DNA from: an uncultured Oscillospiraceae bacterium
Lineage (GTDB): Bacteria; Bacillota; Clostridia; Oscillospirales; Ruminococcaceae
NCBI GenBank assembly: GCA_905197685.1
Contig: CAJJZS010000006.1
Coordinates: forward strand, 62,001-126,000
Direction: 5' to 3'
Length of the DNA: 64,000 bases
The translations under genes and the position numbers were made by a program. This document shows positions 1 through 8,738 of this stretch, one piece after another. Below the pieces are notes generated by a model, which worked only from the letters and a program-made list of their open reading frames with translations, searched no databases and was not told the DNA's origin. Position 1 is the stretch's first letter, and the number at the start of each line of letters is the position of its first letter.

Positions 1-37
1 CCTGCCGATTGACTGATAAACAATCCGATTGTTTCAT
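1..37 (-). CDS. 5' end of a CDS leaving the window (partial)
   Basis: An ATG at 35-37 on the minus strand is preceded by an AAAGGAAA ribosome binding site nine bases upstream, and twelve open codons run off the left edge. It lies about 55 bp downstream of the methyltransferase in the same orientation, so it is probably the next gene of that transcription unit. Too little is visible to name a product. Confidence 0.45.
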   Translation of the reverse strand, partial: MKQSDCLSVNRQ

Positions 38-91
38 ATCTCGTTTCCTTTCGATATTTTCTCTATTTTTATTACCTGTCATTTTCTTTTT

Positions 92-838
92 TTATCTGCA
101 CTCATACAACAGCATCTGCGTATTTTGCAAGCAAGCCGGTGTCTTTTGAAAATCGCAGAACGCTTTCCACTCGGAAAATCCTGCCGCCTTTAATTCTTCA
201 TCCAGTTCGCCCAACCGATACAGCCTGGTCTGAAAATCCATAACCTGACTTTGCAGCAGTTCCTGACCGTCCCACAGCTCATAGACGCTTGGATAATACT
301 GAATCCGGCGCTTGGCATCATACCGCTGCCCCATCTTGAGCAGAAGATTTTTTCCGTCCTGCATTTTTACCCTTGCCGTTTCCCGCAGGGTTCCGTCTCC
401 CGGTTCTGCGCTTTCTGTTGTATCTGCCGAAAAGACAAACACACCGTCGGGTTTCAGCAGCTGTTTTGCTTTTTGAAAAACGGCAAGACGAAGCGCCGGA
501 TCGGTGAACAAAGAAACCGAATTTGCGCAGATAAAGATATAATCATATCGTTCCTCGGTTTGGAATCGGTCCGCCCCGCAGCAGAACACCTTTGCCTGCG
601 GCAGCTTTTCTTTGAGCCGTTCCAGCATCTCCGCAGACAAATCTACCCCGGTTATGTCCATTCCTTTCTGCGCAAAAGGAACCAAAAACCGACCGCTGCC
701 GCACAGCAGTTCCAAAATTTTTTGTCCGGGCTTTGCATAGGAAAGGTAAAACTCCAATTCCTGCTCGTCTGCCGTCGGGTGCAGCTGTTCATACATTTCG
801 GTACATAAGCTGCCGTAATAGTTTACGGTATCTTCCAT
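92..838 (-). CDS. class I SAM-dependent methyltransferase
   Basis: A 248-residue soluble protein. The N-terminal third has the motif I glycine-rich SAM loop (LELLCGSGRF) followed by the acidic end of strand 2 (GVDLS), then the strand 4 region (YDYIFICANS) typical of Rossmann-fold class I methyltransferases of the Methyltransf_25/11 type. The substrate cannot be inferred. Its start is set by a GGAAAGGAGCGG ribosome binding site. It is 31 bp downstream of engB and the last complete gene of the lon-engB direction, so it may be co-transcribed with them, but it is not a usual member of that cluster. Confidence 0.8.
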   Translation of the reverse strand: MEDTVNYYGSLCTEMYEQLHPTADEQELEFYLSYAKPGQKILELLCGSGRFLVPFAQKGMDITGVDLSAEMLERLKEKLPQAKVFCCGADRFQTEERYDYIFICANSVSLFTDPALRLAVFQKAKQLLKPDGVFVFSADTTESAEPGDGTLRETARVKMQDGKNLLLKMGQRYDAKRRIQYYPSVYELWDGQELLQSQVMDFQTRLYRLGELDEELKAAGFSEWKAFCDFQKTPACLQNTQMLLYECR

Positions 839-869
839 CTTTCACCGCTCCTTTCCGATAAAGAACGAA

Positions 870-1472
870 TCAATCTTTGTTTTCTTTGTTTTCCTCGGAA
901 ATCTCGTCGATAATTTCCCGAATTTCCTCCACACCGTCGCCCTTTACCGCAGAAAAAGGAATCATGTGAATCTGGTCCGCATAAGGGATTTCCGTTTGCA
1001 GCGCAGCCAGACGCTCCTCCTGCTGTTTTTTGGACAGCTTATCCTTTTTGGTGAGGATGATGACAAAGGGAAATTCGTTTTCAATCAAAAAATCCACCAT
1101 CATCAGGTCGTCTTTGGTCGGCGGGTGACGCATATCAATCAGCTGAAAGACCAGACCGATTTTCCGGTCGCTGTTGAAATAGGTTTCAATCAAATCGGAC
1201 CAGCGTTCCTTTTCTCCCTGCGATACCTTTGCATAACCGTAACCGGGAAGGTCCGCAAAGCGCACATTTTCCAGTTTAAAAAAGTTAATCGTTGCGGTTT
1301 TTCCCGGAACGGCGCTGACGCGAGCCAACGCCCTGCGGTTAAAAATCTTGTTAATCAAGCTGGATTTGCCCACATTGGAGCGTCCGGCAAACGCAATCTC
1401 GACCAAATCGGAGGCAATCAGCTGACTTGCCTTACCGAATGACGTTTCAAATACTACATTATGATAATTCAT
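870..1472 (-). CDS. engB: ribosome biogenesis GTP-binding protein EngB/YsxC
   Basis: A 200-residue TRAFAC-class GTPase needed for late 50S subunit assembly. G1 is GRSNVGKSS at residues 30-38, G3 is DLPGYGYAKV at about 73, and G4 is TKKDK near 140; length fits the family. The start has a CGGAGC ribosome binding site. It follows lon by 25 bp, the same order as lonA-ysxC in Bacillus subtilis, so co-transcription with lon is likely. The C-terminus is charged, as usual for the family. Confidence 0.96.
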   Translation of the reverse strand: MNYHNVVFETSFGKASQLIASDLVEIAFAGRSNVGKSSLINKIFNRRALARVSAVPGKTATINFFKLENVRFADLPGYGYAKVSQGEKERWSDLIETYFNSDRKIGLVFQLIDMRHPPTKDDLMMVDFLIENEFPFVIILTKKDKLSKKQQEERLAALQTEIPYADQIHMIPFSAVKGDGVEEIREIIDEISEENKENKD

Positions 1473-1497
1473 TGATGAAGCTCCGTTTCTGTGATTC

Positions 1498-3942
1498 CTA
1501 AGCCTTTAAGCGAACTGCATCTGCCGCCGCGCCTTCCGCAACCGGAATCGGGTGGGGGCAGCTTTGCTCCTGCTCCCCCTGCGCACAAAATGCGGGCATC
1601 GGCAGCAAGGCTGTCTGCAAAACAGTGTCAATTTCTTTGGCTGTGATAAATGTAACATTTTCTTTAACCACCGGGTCCACTTCATATAAATCCGGTTGAT
1701 TTGCCTGCGGAATAATCACCGTTTTCATGCCGTTTCGGTAAGCAGCCATCGTCTTTTCTTTTAAGCCGCCAATCGGCAGCACCCTGCCCCTGAGCGTGAT
1801 TTCACCGGTCATGGCAACATCGTGCCGAACCGGAATCCCGCTTAATGCGGACACCAACGCCGTTGTTATGGTGACGCCTGCGGACGGTCCGTCCTTCGGA
1901 ACCGCTCCCTCCGGGAAATGGATATGAATATCCTTTGTTTTATAAAAATCGGGGTCGATGCCGTAGTTTTTGCACAGACTTCTGACGCAGGTAATCGCCG
2001 CCTTGGCAGATTCCTTCATCACATCTCCCAGCGAACCGGTCAGCTCCAGCTTTCCTGTTCCGTCCACAACCGCTACTTCTGCCTGCAAAATTTCCCCGCC
2101 GACTGCGGTCCATGCAAGACCGTTGACAACGCCGACCAGATTTTCTTTTTGCAGTTCATCGTCCTTAAACTTTTGCGGACCGAGCATTGTTTCCAGCATT
2201 TTTTCGCTGATGTGGCAGCTTTTTTTCTCCCCTGCCACAATCATCTTCGCGCTCTTTCTGCACACCGAAGCAATCTGACGCTCCAGTGTTCTCACACCCG
2301 CTTCCTTTACATAATGGTCGATGAGCGAATAAATCGCTTCGTCATAAAAGCGGCAGGTTTTCCCGCTGAGTCCGTGACGCTTTATCTGCTTGGGGATTAA
2401 ATGACGCTTTGCGATCTGGAATTTTTCCTCTCTGGTGTAACTGGAAAGGTCGATAATTTCCATTCTGTCATACAGCGGCGCCGGAATGGTGGAGGCATCG
2501 TTTGCCGTTGCAAAGAACAGCACATTGCTTAAATCGAGCGGAATTTCCAGATAATGGTCGCGGAAGGCAAAGTTTTGCTCCGAATCCAAAACCTCCAGCA
2601 GCGCCGAGGACGGGTCGCCCTTAAAATCGCTGCCCAGTTTGTCAATCTCGTCCAATAACATCAGTGGATTCATGCTGCCCGCCTGTTTGAGCGCAGAAAC
2701 AATTCTGCCGGGCATCGCTCCGATATAGGTTTTTCTGTGTCCGCGAATATCCGCTTCGTCCCGAACGCCGCCTAAACTCATGCGGACATATTTTCTGCCC
2801 ATCGCCGCCGCAATCGACTTTGCAATCGAGGTTTTACCCACGCCGGGAGGTCCTACCAGACAGACAATCTGCCCTTTGATATCCGGTTTTAACTTTCTGA
2901 CTGCCAGAATTTCCAAAATTCTTTCTTTTACCTTTTGCAGACCGTAGTGATCCTCGTCCAGCTTTTCTTTTGCTGCGGCAACATCCAGATTATCCTCGGT
3001 CAGCTGATTCCACGGCAGAGAGAATACGGTATCCAGGTAGTTTCTGGACACCATCGCTTCCTGGCTGTTAAACGCCATTTTGGAGAGCTTGTTGATTTCT
3101 TCGGTCAGCTTCTGTTCGGTTTCCTCATCGGGGGCAATTTCCTGTAACTTTTTGCGGTATTTTTCAATCTCGGCGTCCTCGTCCTCATCGTCGCCCAACT
3201 CGGCATGGATTGCCTTGAGCTGCTCTCTGAGGTAGTACTCCTTCTGGTTGCGGTCCACCTGGTCCTTCACCCGTTCTGCGATGCTGCGCTCAATCGAGAG
3301 AATTTCGTTTTCCTGACGCAGCAGCGAGGAAATCTTTTCCAGACGCTTTCTGATTCCGGATTCTTCCAGAATCGCCTGCTTATCCGGCAGAGAAAATCCC
3401 AGATTCTGGGTGAGATATTCGCTGATGAACACCGGGTCCTCCGAGCCGATGATGTTTACCACCATCTCTTTGGGCATTTTGGGCGCGTAGTAGCAGTACT
3501 CTTCAAACAAATCCTTTACCACCCGAATATAGGCGTCCACCGTCAGCTGTTTGCCTTCCTCTACCGGCAGCATCGGCATTTCTTCGCACATTACTTCATA
3601 AAACGGGTCGGTGGAGATTAACTCGCACATTCTTGCGCGGTATACCCCTTCCACCACAACGCGAACGGTATCGCTTTGCGCCTTTAAGATTTGTTTTACC
3701 TTTGCGACAACGCCCACTGTATATAAATCTTCCTTCTGCGGGTTTTCGGTTCTGCTGTCCTTTTGCGCAACCAGAAAAATTTTCTGATTGCCCTGCATTG
3801 CGCGGTTGATTGCAACGATGGACTTTGGACGAACCACATCAAAATGAAGAATCATTTTCGGAAACATTACCAAGCCGCGAACTGCGATGGCCGGCAGACG
3901 CAGCGTTTGTATCTGAAATTCCTGAACCTGCTCTTGGGTCAT
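1498..3942 (-). CDS. lon: ATP-dependent Lon protease (LonA type)
   Basis: An 814-residue LonA: N-terminal substrate-binding domain (about 1-210), coiled-coil, AAA+ module with Walker A GPPGVGKTS and Walker B LLDEIDK, then the C-terminal serine-lysine protease domain with the catalytic serine in PKDGPSAG and the lysine in the IGGLKEK segment. The last 25 residues are a variable tail. It degrades misfolded and regulatory proteins in the cytoplasm. A near-consensus promoter lies about 100 bp upstream and an AAAGGTG ribosome binding site sets the start. No CIRCE or clear CtsR operator was seen, so heat induction is not evident from sequence. Confidence 0.98.
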   Translation of the reverse strand: MTQEQVQEFQIQTLRLPAIAVRGLVMFPKMILHFDVVRPKSIVAINRAMQGNQKIFLVAQKDSRTENPQKEDLYTVGVVAKVKQILKAQSDTVRVVVEGVYRARMCELISTDPFYEVMCEEMPMLPVEEGKQLTVDAYIRVVKDLFEEYCYYAPKMPKEMVVNIIGSEDPVFISEYLTQNLGFSLPDKQAILEESGIRKRLEKISSLLRQENEILSIERSIAERVKDQVDRNQKEYYLREQLKAIHAELGDDEDEDAEIEKYRKKLQEIAPDEETEQKLTEEINKLSKMAFNSQEAMVSRNYLDTVFSLPWNQLTEDNLDVAAAKEKLDEDHYGLQKVKERILEILAVRKLKPDIKGQIVCLVGPPGVGKTSIAKSIAAAMGRKYVRMSLGGVRDEADIRGHRKTYIGAMPGRIVSALKQAGSMNPLMLLDEIDKLGSDFKGDPSSALLEVLDSEQNFAFRDHYLEIPLDLSNVLFFATANDASTIPAPLYDRMEIIDLSSYTREEKFQIAKRHLIPKQIKRHGLSGKTCRFYDEAIYSLIDHYVKEAGVRTLERQIASVCRKSAKMIVAGEKKSCHISEKMLETMLGPQKFKDDELQKENLVGVVNGLAWTAVGGEILQAEVAVVDGTGKLELTGSLGDVMKESAKAAITCVRSLCKNYGIDPDFYKTKDIHIHFPEGAVPKDGPSAGVTITTALVSALSGIPVRHDVAMTGEITLRGRVLPIGGLKEKTMAAYRNGMKTVIIPQANQPDLYEVDPVVKENVTFITAKEIDTVLQTALLPMPAFCAQGEQEQSCPHPIPVAEGAAADAVRLKA

Positions 3943-4043
3943 ACTGTATCACCTTTCTCTTGTTCAGCCTTTTTTCTGAACCGTCATCTATCTAAAAATT
4001 TTTATTTGCCTTATACTTTTTTCAAAATATTTTTGCTTTTTTC

Positions 4044-4072
4044 ATTATATAACAAAGATGTTTTTCTGTAAA
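4044..4072 (-). promoter_or_regulatory. sigma-A promoter of lon
   Basis: Minus-strand TTTACA and TATAAT separated by exactly 17 bp, about 100 bp upstream of the lon start. It lies between the clpX terminator and lon, so lon can be transcribed independently of clpPX. Confidence 0.8.
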
Positions 4073-4170
4073 CCGTTGCGGCGGCACTTTTTGTATTTTC
4101 GTTTGTTTTCATCCGAAATATGTTGTTGGGAAAGACAGCTCTTTCTCTCCTTTTTTATTCCGATACGATA

Positions 4171-4201
4171 AAAAACCCGCACTGATACAGTACGGGTTTT
4201 T
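4171..4201 (-). terminator. rho-independent terminator after clpX
   Basis: Nine-bp outer stem (AAAAACCCG with CGGGTTTTT) plus a four-bp inner stem ACTG/CAGT; T-rich on both strands. It begins 14 bp after the clpX stop. Confidence 0.88.
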
Positions 4202-4214
4202 GTGACAAAAGAGA

Positions 4215-5543
4215 TTATGCCATGCTCTTTCTTCCTTTGTGCGCCTTATCCTGTCCGGAGGCAACCGGAATCATCATGCGAACCGGCTTTTTGAGCGGGT
4301 CATGCTCGTAGTGGAACGATTTTTTATCCTCGATTCCCTGCTTTGTCACAACAATGCGGGTAACGGTGGGGTCGGAAGGAGAATCGAACATCAGTCCGTC
4401 CAGCACTTCCTCCATAATCGCTCGCAAACCTCTGGCTCCAGTTTTTCTTTCAATCGCCCTTTCGGCAACCGCTTCCAGCGCGTCCGGTTCAAATTCCAGC
4501 TCGACGCCCTCCAACTCAAACAATTTGCGATACTGTTTGAGCAGCGAGTTTTTCGGCTCGGTCAAAATGCGAACCAGGCTTTGCTGATCCAGACTTGTCA
4601 GCGTTGCGATAATCGGCAAACGACCTACCAGCTCCGGAATCAAGCCGAATTTTACCAAATCCTGCGGGGTAATCTGCGCAATCAAAGCGTCCTGTTCCAA
4701 CAGGGCTTTATCCTGAATCTGTGCGCCGAAGCCCAGAGAGGACTGAGCCACACGGCTTTCAATCGCTTTTTGGATTCCGTCAAACGCTCCGCCGCAGATA
4801 AACAGAATTTTGGAGGTATCAATCTGCAAAAATTCCTGATTCGGGTGTTTTCTGCCCCCGTTTGGCGGAACATTGGCAACGGTTCCTTCGATAATTTTCA
4901 GCAGCGCCTGCTGTACGCCCTCGCCGCTGACATCTCGGGTAATCGAAGTGTTTTCCGATTTTCTGCCGATTTTATCAATTTCGTCGATGTAGATGATGCC
5001 TGTCTGCGCGCGCTCAATATCCCAATCTGCCGCCTGAATCAGTCGCAGCAAGATGTTTTCCACATCCTCGCCGACATAACCGGCTTCGGTTAAGGTGGTG
5101 GCGTCTGCAATCGCAAACGGTACATTCATCGTTTTTGCCAGTGTTTGCGCAAGCATGGTTTTACCCACGCCGGTCGGACCAACCAAAAGAACGTTGCTCT
5201 TGGTGATCTCTACGCTGTCATCGTTATCCTTTAAAAAGATTCTTTTATAATGGTTATAGATTGCCACGCTCAGCGCGCGTTTTGCCCGTTCCTGTCCGAT
5301 GACATACTCGTCCAAAACCCGCTTGATATCCTGCGGCTTTGGCATCGGAATGGTATCGGTTACCGCTTCTTTTTTCTGTTTCGGTTCGGAGGAACGGGAA
5401 GGTTCCCCGTCCAAAACAGTCTGACACAGCTCGATACATTCGTTACAGATACACACGCCCGGACCGGCAATCATACGCTCTACTTCGTCCTGATATTTTC
5501 CGCAGAACGAACATCTTAACATTTTATCATCATTCCTTGGCAT
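4215..5543 (-). CDS. clpX: ClpX, ATPase subunit of ClpXP
   Basis: A 442-residue AAA+ unfoldase that feeds substrates to ClpP. A four-cysteine zinc-binding domain (CSFCGK ... CNECIELC) occupies residues 11-38, followed by Walker A GPTGVGKT, Walker B IIYIDEIDK, the sensor 2 region (GARGLR) and the IGF-type ClpP-contact loop (here LGFGAQ). The annotated ATG has a weak ribosome binding site; an ATG seven codons downstream has AAGGA ahead of it, so the exact start is uncertain. It lies 17 bp downstream of clpP, forming a clpP-clpX operon closed by a terminator. Confidence 0.97.
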   Translation of the reverse strand: MPRNDDKMLRCSFCGKYQDEVERMIAGPGVCICNECIELCQTVLDGEPSRSSEPKQKKEAVTDTIPMPKPQDIKRVLDEYVIGQERAKRALSVAIYNHYKRIFLKDNDDSVEITKSNVLLVGPTGVGKTMLAQTLAKTMNVPFAIADATTLTEAGYVGEDVENILLRLIQAADWDIERAQTGIIYIDEIDKIGRKSENTSITRDVSGEGVQQALLKIIEGTVANVPPNGGRKHPNQEFLQIDTSKILFICGGAFDGIQKAIESRVAQSSLGFGAQIQDKALLEQDALIAQITPQDLVKFGLIPELVGRLPIIATLTSLDQQSLVRILTEPKNSLLKQYRKLFELEGVELEFEPDALEAVAERAIERKTGARGLRAIMEEVLDGLMFDSPSDPTVTRIVVTKQGIEDKKSFHYEHDPLKKPVRMMIPVASGQDKAHKGRKSMA

Positions 5544-5560
5544 TGCCGCAACCCCGATCC

Positions 5561-6142
5561 TTATCGTTTTTCAATAATTTTATCGACCAGACCGTATTCC
5601 AAAGCCTGCTGAGCCGACATAAAGTTGTCCCTTTCGGTATCATGTTCGATAACTTCCAGCGGCTGACCGGTTGCTTCGGAAAGCATACGGTTGAGTTTTT
5701 TCTTCACTTCCAAAATCCATTCGGTATGGATGCGCATATCGGTTGCCTGACCCTGCGCTCCGCCCGACGGCTGATGAATCATGATGGTGGAATTGGGCAG
5801 AGCAAGACGCTTGCCCTTGGTACCTGCGGAAAGCAGGAACGCGCCCATGGAAGCTGCCATACCCATGCAGATGGTGGAAACATCGCACTTGATGTATTTC
5901 ATGGTATCATAGATTGCAAGACCCGCGGTAACGGAGCCGCCCGGGCTGTTGATATACAGGCTGATATCCTTATCCGGGTCCTGTCCTTCCAAATACAGCA
6001 GCTGAGCCACTACCAGGCTTGCGGTTGCGTCGTTTACTTCATCACACAGCATAATAATGCGGTCATTGAGCAGACGGGAAAAAATATCGTAGGAACGCTC
6101 TCCCCGATTGGTCTGCTCTACTACATATGGTACTAATGCCAT
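5561..6142 (-). CDS. clpP: ClpP serine protease subunit
   Basis: A 193-residue ClpP with catalytic serine in MGMAASMG, catalytic histidine in MIHQPSGG and the aspartate in the TERDNFMS region; length and N-terminal processing region are typical. It forms the tetradecameric peptidase chamber of ClpXP. AGGGAGG ribosome binding site. It follows tig with a 270-bp gap that contains a terminator, so expression may be partly uncoupled from tig. No CtsR box (GGTCAAA tandem) is evident, unlike the situation in Bacilli. Confidence 0.98.
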   Translation of the reverse strand: MALVPYVVEQTNRGERSYDIFSRLLNDRIIMLCDEVNDATASLVVAQLLYLEGQDPDKDISLYINSPGGSVTAGLAIYDTMKYIKCDVSTICMGMAASMGAFLLSAGTKGKRLALPNSTIMIHQPSGGAQGQATDMRIHTEWILEVKKKLNRMLSEATGQPLEVIEHDTERDNFMSAQQALEYGLVDKIIEKR

Positions 6143-6260
6143 TGATAAAACCTCCCTTTTTTGTCAAAACCGAAAACTGTCCGCGCAGCTGCGGGCAATT
6201 TCTCCTTGTTAGCTTTGCCGACAATTCTCCGGTTTAATCTCGGAAAGATGCCGACAATAT

Positions 6261-6290
6261 AAAAATGCGACCGGCTGTTTTGCCGGCCGC
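6261..6290 (-). terminator. terminator between tig and clpP
   Basis: On the minus strand a nine-bp stem with one G-U pair (GCGGCCGGC with GCCGGTCGC), loop AAAACA, then ATTTTTAT. Lies about 125 bp after the tig stop. Confidence 0.75.
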
Positions 6291-6413
6291 AAACGGCTGT
6301 CCTTTATCGTTTTCTATTATACACGAAACTATCCGAAAGTTATTGTATAATTTATGAACGATTTTTAAAAAACAGTCCTGTTCTTTTCTTTTTTAAGGGA
6401 AAAAGCTCGAAAA

Positions 6414-7775
6414 TTATTCTTCGTCAGCTGCTGCTTCTTCTGCTGCTTCGCCTTCTGCTTTTTTCTTGGATTTTGCTGCGGTTTTCTTTACCTTTTTCTC
6501 GGTAACTTCGGCAGAATCTCTTACCAGGTCGATTGCTTTGTTAACGGTTACGTCTTTTGCAATCTCGGCAGCCGGGAGAATGTTCTTTACTTTTTCTACG
6601 TCGATGCCGTAGTTTTTAGCAAGTTTCTCGTACTCAGCGTCGATTTCTTCCTGAGTTGCGGACAGAGCTTCAACCTCTGCGATTTTTTCCAGAGCCAGTC
6701 TGATCTTAACCTGTCTTTCAGCGGATTCCTGGAAGGTAGCGCGGAACGCTTTCATATCGGAACCGGTGTAGTGCAGGTACAGGTCAAGGTTCATACCCTG
6801 GGACTGTAAACGGTAGCTGAAATCGTTTACCATTTCGTTAATCTTGTTTTCAAACATGCACTGCGGAATTTCGCCTTCCATGTTTTCGATTACGGTGGTA
6901 ATCAGACCGTTTTCCATATCAACCTGAGCTTTGTTGTCTGCATCTTTTTGCAGTCTTTCTTTTACGTCTTTTTTCAGGTCTGCCAGAGTGTCGAACTCGC
7001 TGACATCTTTTGCAAACTCATCGTCCAGAGCCGGCAGTTCTTTTTCCTGAACAGCGTTAACTTTTACTTTGAATACAACCGGCTGACCTTTGAGGTCCTC
7101 TGCATGGTAATCTTCCGGGAAGGTTACGTTTACATCAAACTCATCGTTTGCGCTGTGACCGACAACCTGTTCCTCAAAGCCCGGGATAAACTGACCGGAA
7201 CCGAGAACCAGCGGGAAGTTTTCGCCCTTGCCGCCTTCAAAAGCAACGCCGTCTTTGAAACCTTCAAAGTTAATCAGAGCGGTATCGCCGTTTTTCGCAG
7301 CTCTTTCTACATTGGTCAGACGGGAGTTTCTTTCTCTCATTCTGTCCAGTTCTGCGTTTACATCGGCAGCCATGATGGTTTCGATGGTTTTTTCTGCTTT
7401 GATGCCTTTGTAGTTTTTAACGGTAACTTCCGGTTTTACGGTAACGGTTGCTTTGAAGCTGAAGCCTTTGCCTTCTTCTACATTCAGGTCGGAAACGGAA
7501 GCGCGGTCAACCGGCTCGATTTTTGCTTCTTCTACCGCTGCTTCGTATGCGGACGGGTAAACCATGTTGATTGCATCGTCATAGAAGAACTCTCTGCCGT
7601 ACATTTTTTCAATCATTGCTTTCGGAGCTTTGCCTTTGCGGAAGCCCGGGATTGCAATCGATTTTACTTTCTTTTTATAAGCTTTTACCAGAGCGTCCTG
7701 AAACTGCTCTTCGCTTACGCTGACTGTCAGCTCTACCATGTTGTTTTCAAGTTTGTTTACAGAAGTCAAACTCAT
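6414..7775 (-). CDS. tig: trigger factor, ribosome-associated chaperone
   Basis: A 453-residue trigger factor: N-terminal ribosome-binding domain with the signature GFRKGKAP near residue 45 (ribosome contact), FKBP-type peptidyl-prolyl isomerase domain in the middle (GDTALINFEGF ... GSGQFIPGFEEQ) and a helical C-terminal domain. It ends with a lysine/alanine/glutamate tail of about 35 residues that is longer than in most homologues. The GAAAGGAT ribosome binding site sets the start. It is the first gene of tig-clpP-clpX-lon-engB and has a 200-nt structured leader. Confidence 0.97.
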   Translation of the reverse strand: MSLTSVNKLENNMVELTVSVSEEQFQDALVKAYKKKVKSIAIPGFRKGKAPKAMIEKMYGREFFYDDAINMVYPSAYEAAVEEAKIEPVDRASVSDLNVEEGKGFSFKATVTVKPEVTVKNYKGIKAEKTIETIMAADVNAELDRMRERNSRLTNVERAAKNGDTALINFEGFKDGVAFEGGKGENFPLVLGSGQFIPGFEEQVVGHSANDEFDVNVTFPEDYHAEDLKGQPVVFKVKVNAVQEKELPALDDEFAKDVSEFDTLADLKKDVKERLQKDADNKAQVDMENGLITTVIENMEGEIPQCMFENKINEMVNDFSYRLQSQGMNLDLYLHYTGSDMKAFRATFQESAERQVKIRLALEKIAEVEALSATQEEIDAEYEKLAKNYGIDVEKVKNILPAAEIAKDVTVNKAIDLVRDSAEVTEKKVKKTAAKSKKKAEGEAAEEAAADEE

Positions 7776-7800
7776 TTTATATCCATATCCTTTCTTTTTT

Positions 7801-7950
7801 TGTGCCGATTCAGAGTACCGGTATTTGCGTCAAGCGCCGCCGCTGATACAGGGTTAGATGAAAACCCAAGGCGATGCTCTCAGACATTCCCTGTGGTCAC
7901 CCTTCGCTCGGAACAGACCCTAACCTCAATTCTCAAAAAAGAACGGCACA
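7801..7950 (-). ncRNA. structured 5' leader of tig (candidate cis-regulatory RNA)
   Basis: A 150-nt segment closed by a perfect 7-bp stem TGTGCCG/CGGCACA, with inner pairings GGTTAG/CTAACC and a GGGTT/AACCC hairpin. Its 3' foot ends directly before the tig ribosome binding site, and no poly-U follows, so it looks like part of the tig 5' untranslated region rather than an independent RNA. The sequence is much more GC-rich than other intergenic DNA here. It does not match any riboswitch core I know; some segments resemble 6S RNA, but this is not convincing. Confidence 0.45.
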
Positions 7951-7994
7951 TTTTATTCTTGTCAAAGAATTATCTTTGCAGAATGATCCAAACA

Positions 7995-8023
7995 ATTATA
8001 GCATATTCTTTTTAGAAATTCCA
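7995..8023 (-). promoter_or_regulatory. extended -10 promoter of tig
   Basis: Minus-strand TGC-TATAAT extended -10 element with a weak -35 (TGGAAT) at 17 bp. Transcription would start near 7988, giving a leader of about 210 nt. Confidence 0.6.
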
Positions 8024-8048
8024 CCTGTTCGACGGAATTATTTAAGAT

Positions 8049-8738
8049 TTATCCAATCTTTTTCGGGGTAAATTTGAGAAAATCAGCCGAAACCAGCGAT
8101 AATCGAATCCCTTCCCACTCTCCTTCAAAGGCATAGCGGCAGCCCTGCGAGTGGATATGCCCGTAATAGCAGCGGGTGACTCCGAACTGCTTCATCACCT
8201 GCAAAAACTCGGGGATACTGTCCCCCATAAAAACGGGAGGATAGTGAAGGAACATGATTTTCTCCCGATCCCCGAACCGCTGCGCCGATTCCAACGACGC
8301 TTTAATGCGTCCCACCTCGCGGGAAATCAGCTTTTTATCGTGTTCCTGACCCTGTTCAAACATCCATCCGCGGGAGCCGCACAGGCTTACCCCCTCGGCG
8401 CAGATGCTGTTGTTGTGCAGAATGGAGATGGTGGAAAAGCCGTTTTCCTGCAAAAAGCGGTCCATCTTGGATTTGGTGGTCCACCAATAATCGTGGTTGC
8501 CCTTCATCAGAATTTTTTTGCCCGGCAAATTTTCCAAAAAGCGAAAATCCGCTTTTGCCTGCTCCAGGCTCATTCCCCAGGAAACATCTCCGGGAATGAC
8601 GACCGTATCCTCCTGCCCGACGATTGCCCTCCAGTTGTCTTCCAGGCGCTGCATATAATTTTGCCAGCCGCCGAAAATATCCATCGGCTTATTGACCGAC
8701 AAGGACAGGTGGGTGTCTCCGATTACAAAAAGAGCCAT
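8049..8738 (-). CDS. calcineurin-like metallophosphoesterase
   Basis: A 229-residue protein with the ordered metal-binding motifs of the superfamily: GDTHLS at residue 7, GDVSWG near 51, GNHDYWW near 80, HYPP near 165 and YGHIHSQG near 195. All ligands of a di-metal site are present, so it is probably catalytically active; substrate unknown. It immediately follows the HExxH protein (stop and start adjacent), so the two are translationally coupled. Precedes tig in the same direction without a clear terminator. Confidence 0.85.
   Translation of the reverse strand: MALFVIGDTHLSLSVNKPMDIFGGWQNYMQRLEDNWRAIVGQEDTVVIPGDVSWGMSLEQAKADFRFLENLPGKKILMKGNHDYWWTTKSKMDRFLQENGFSTISILHNNSICAEGVSLCGSRGWMFEQGQEHDKKLISREVGRIKASLESAQRFGDREKIMFLHYPPVFMGDSIPEFLQVMKQFGVTRCYYGHIHSQGCRYAFEGEWEGIRLSLVSADFLKFTPKKIG

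Noticed and set aside
3943..4140. CIRCE or CtsR operators upstream of lon and clpP
   Set aside because: No TTAGCACTC-N9-GAGTGCTAA and no tandem GGTCAAA motifs were found upstream of lon, clpP or clpX.
7801..7950. 6S RNA as identity of the tig leader
   Set aside because: Some segments look 6S-like (GCGGCGG near the 3' side, GAGAGCAUCGCC), but there is no terminator, the 3' foot leads directly into the tig ribosome binding site, and the central bubble could not be drawn. Kept only as a possibility.
6948..8015. 355-codon open frame antisense to tig and its leader
   Set aside because: A shadow of the trigger factor gene extended through the leader; composition is Phe/Cys-rich and there is no plausible ribosome binding site.
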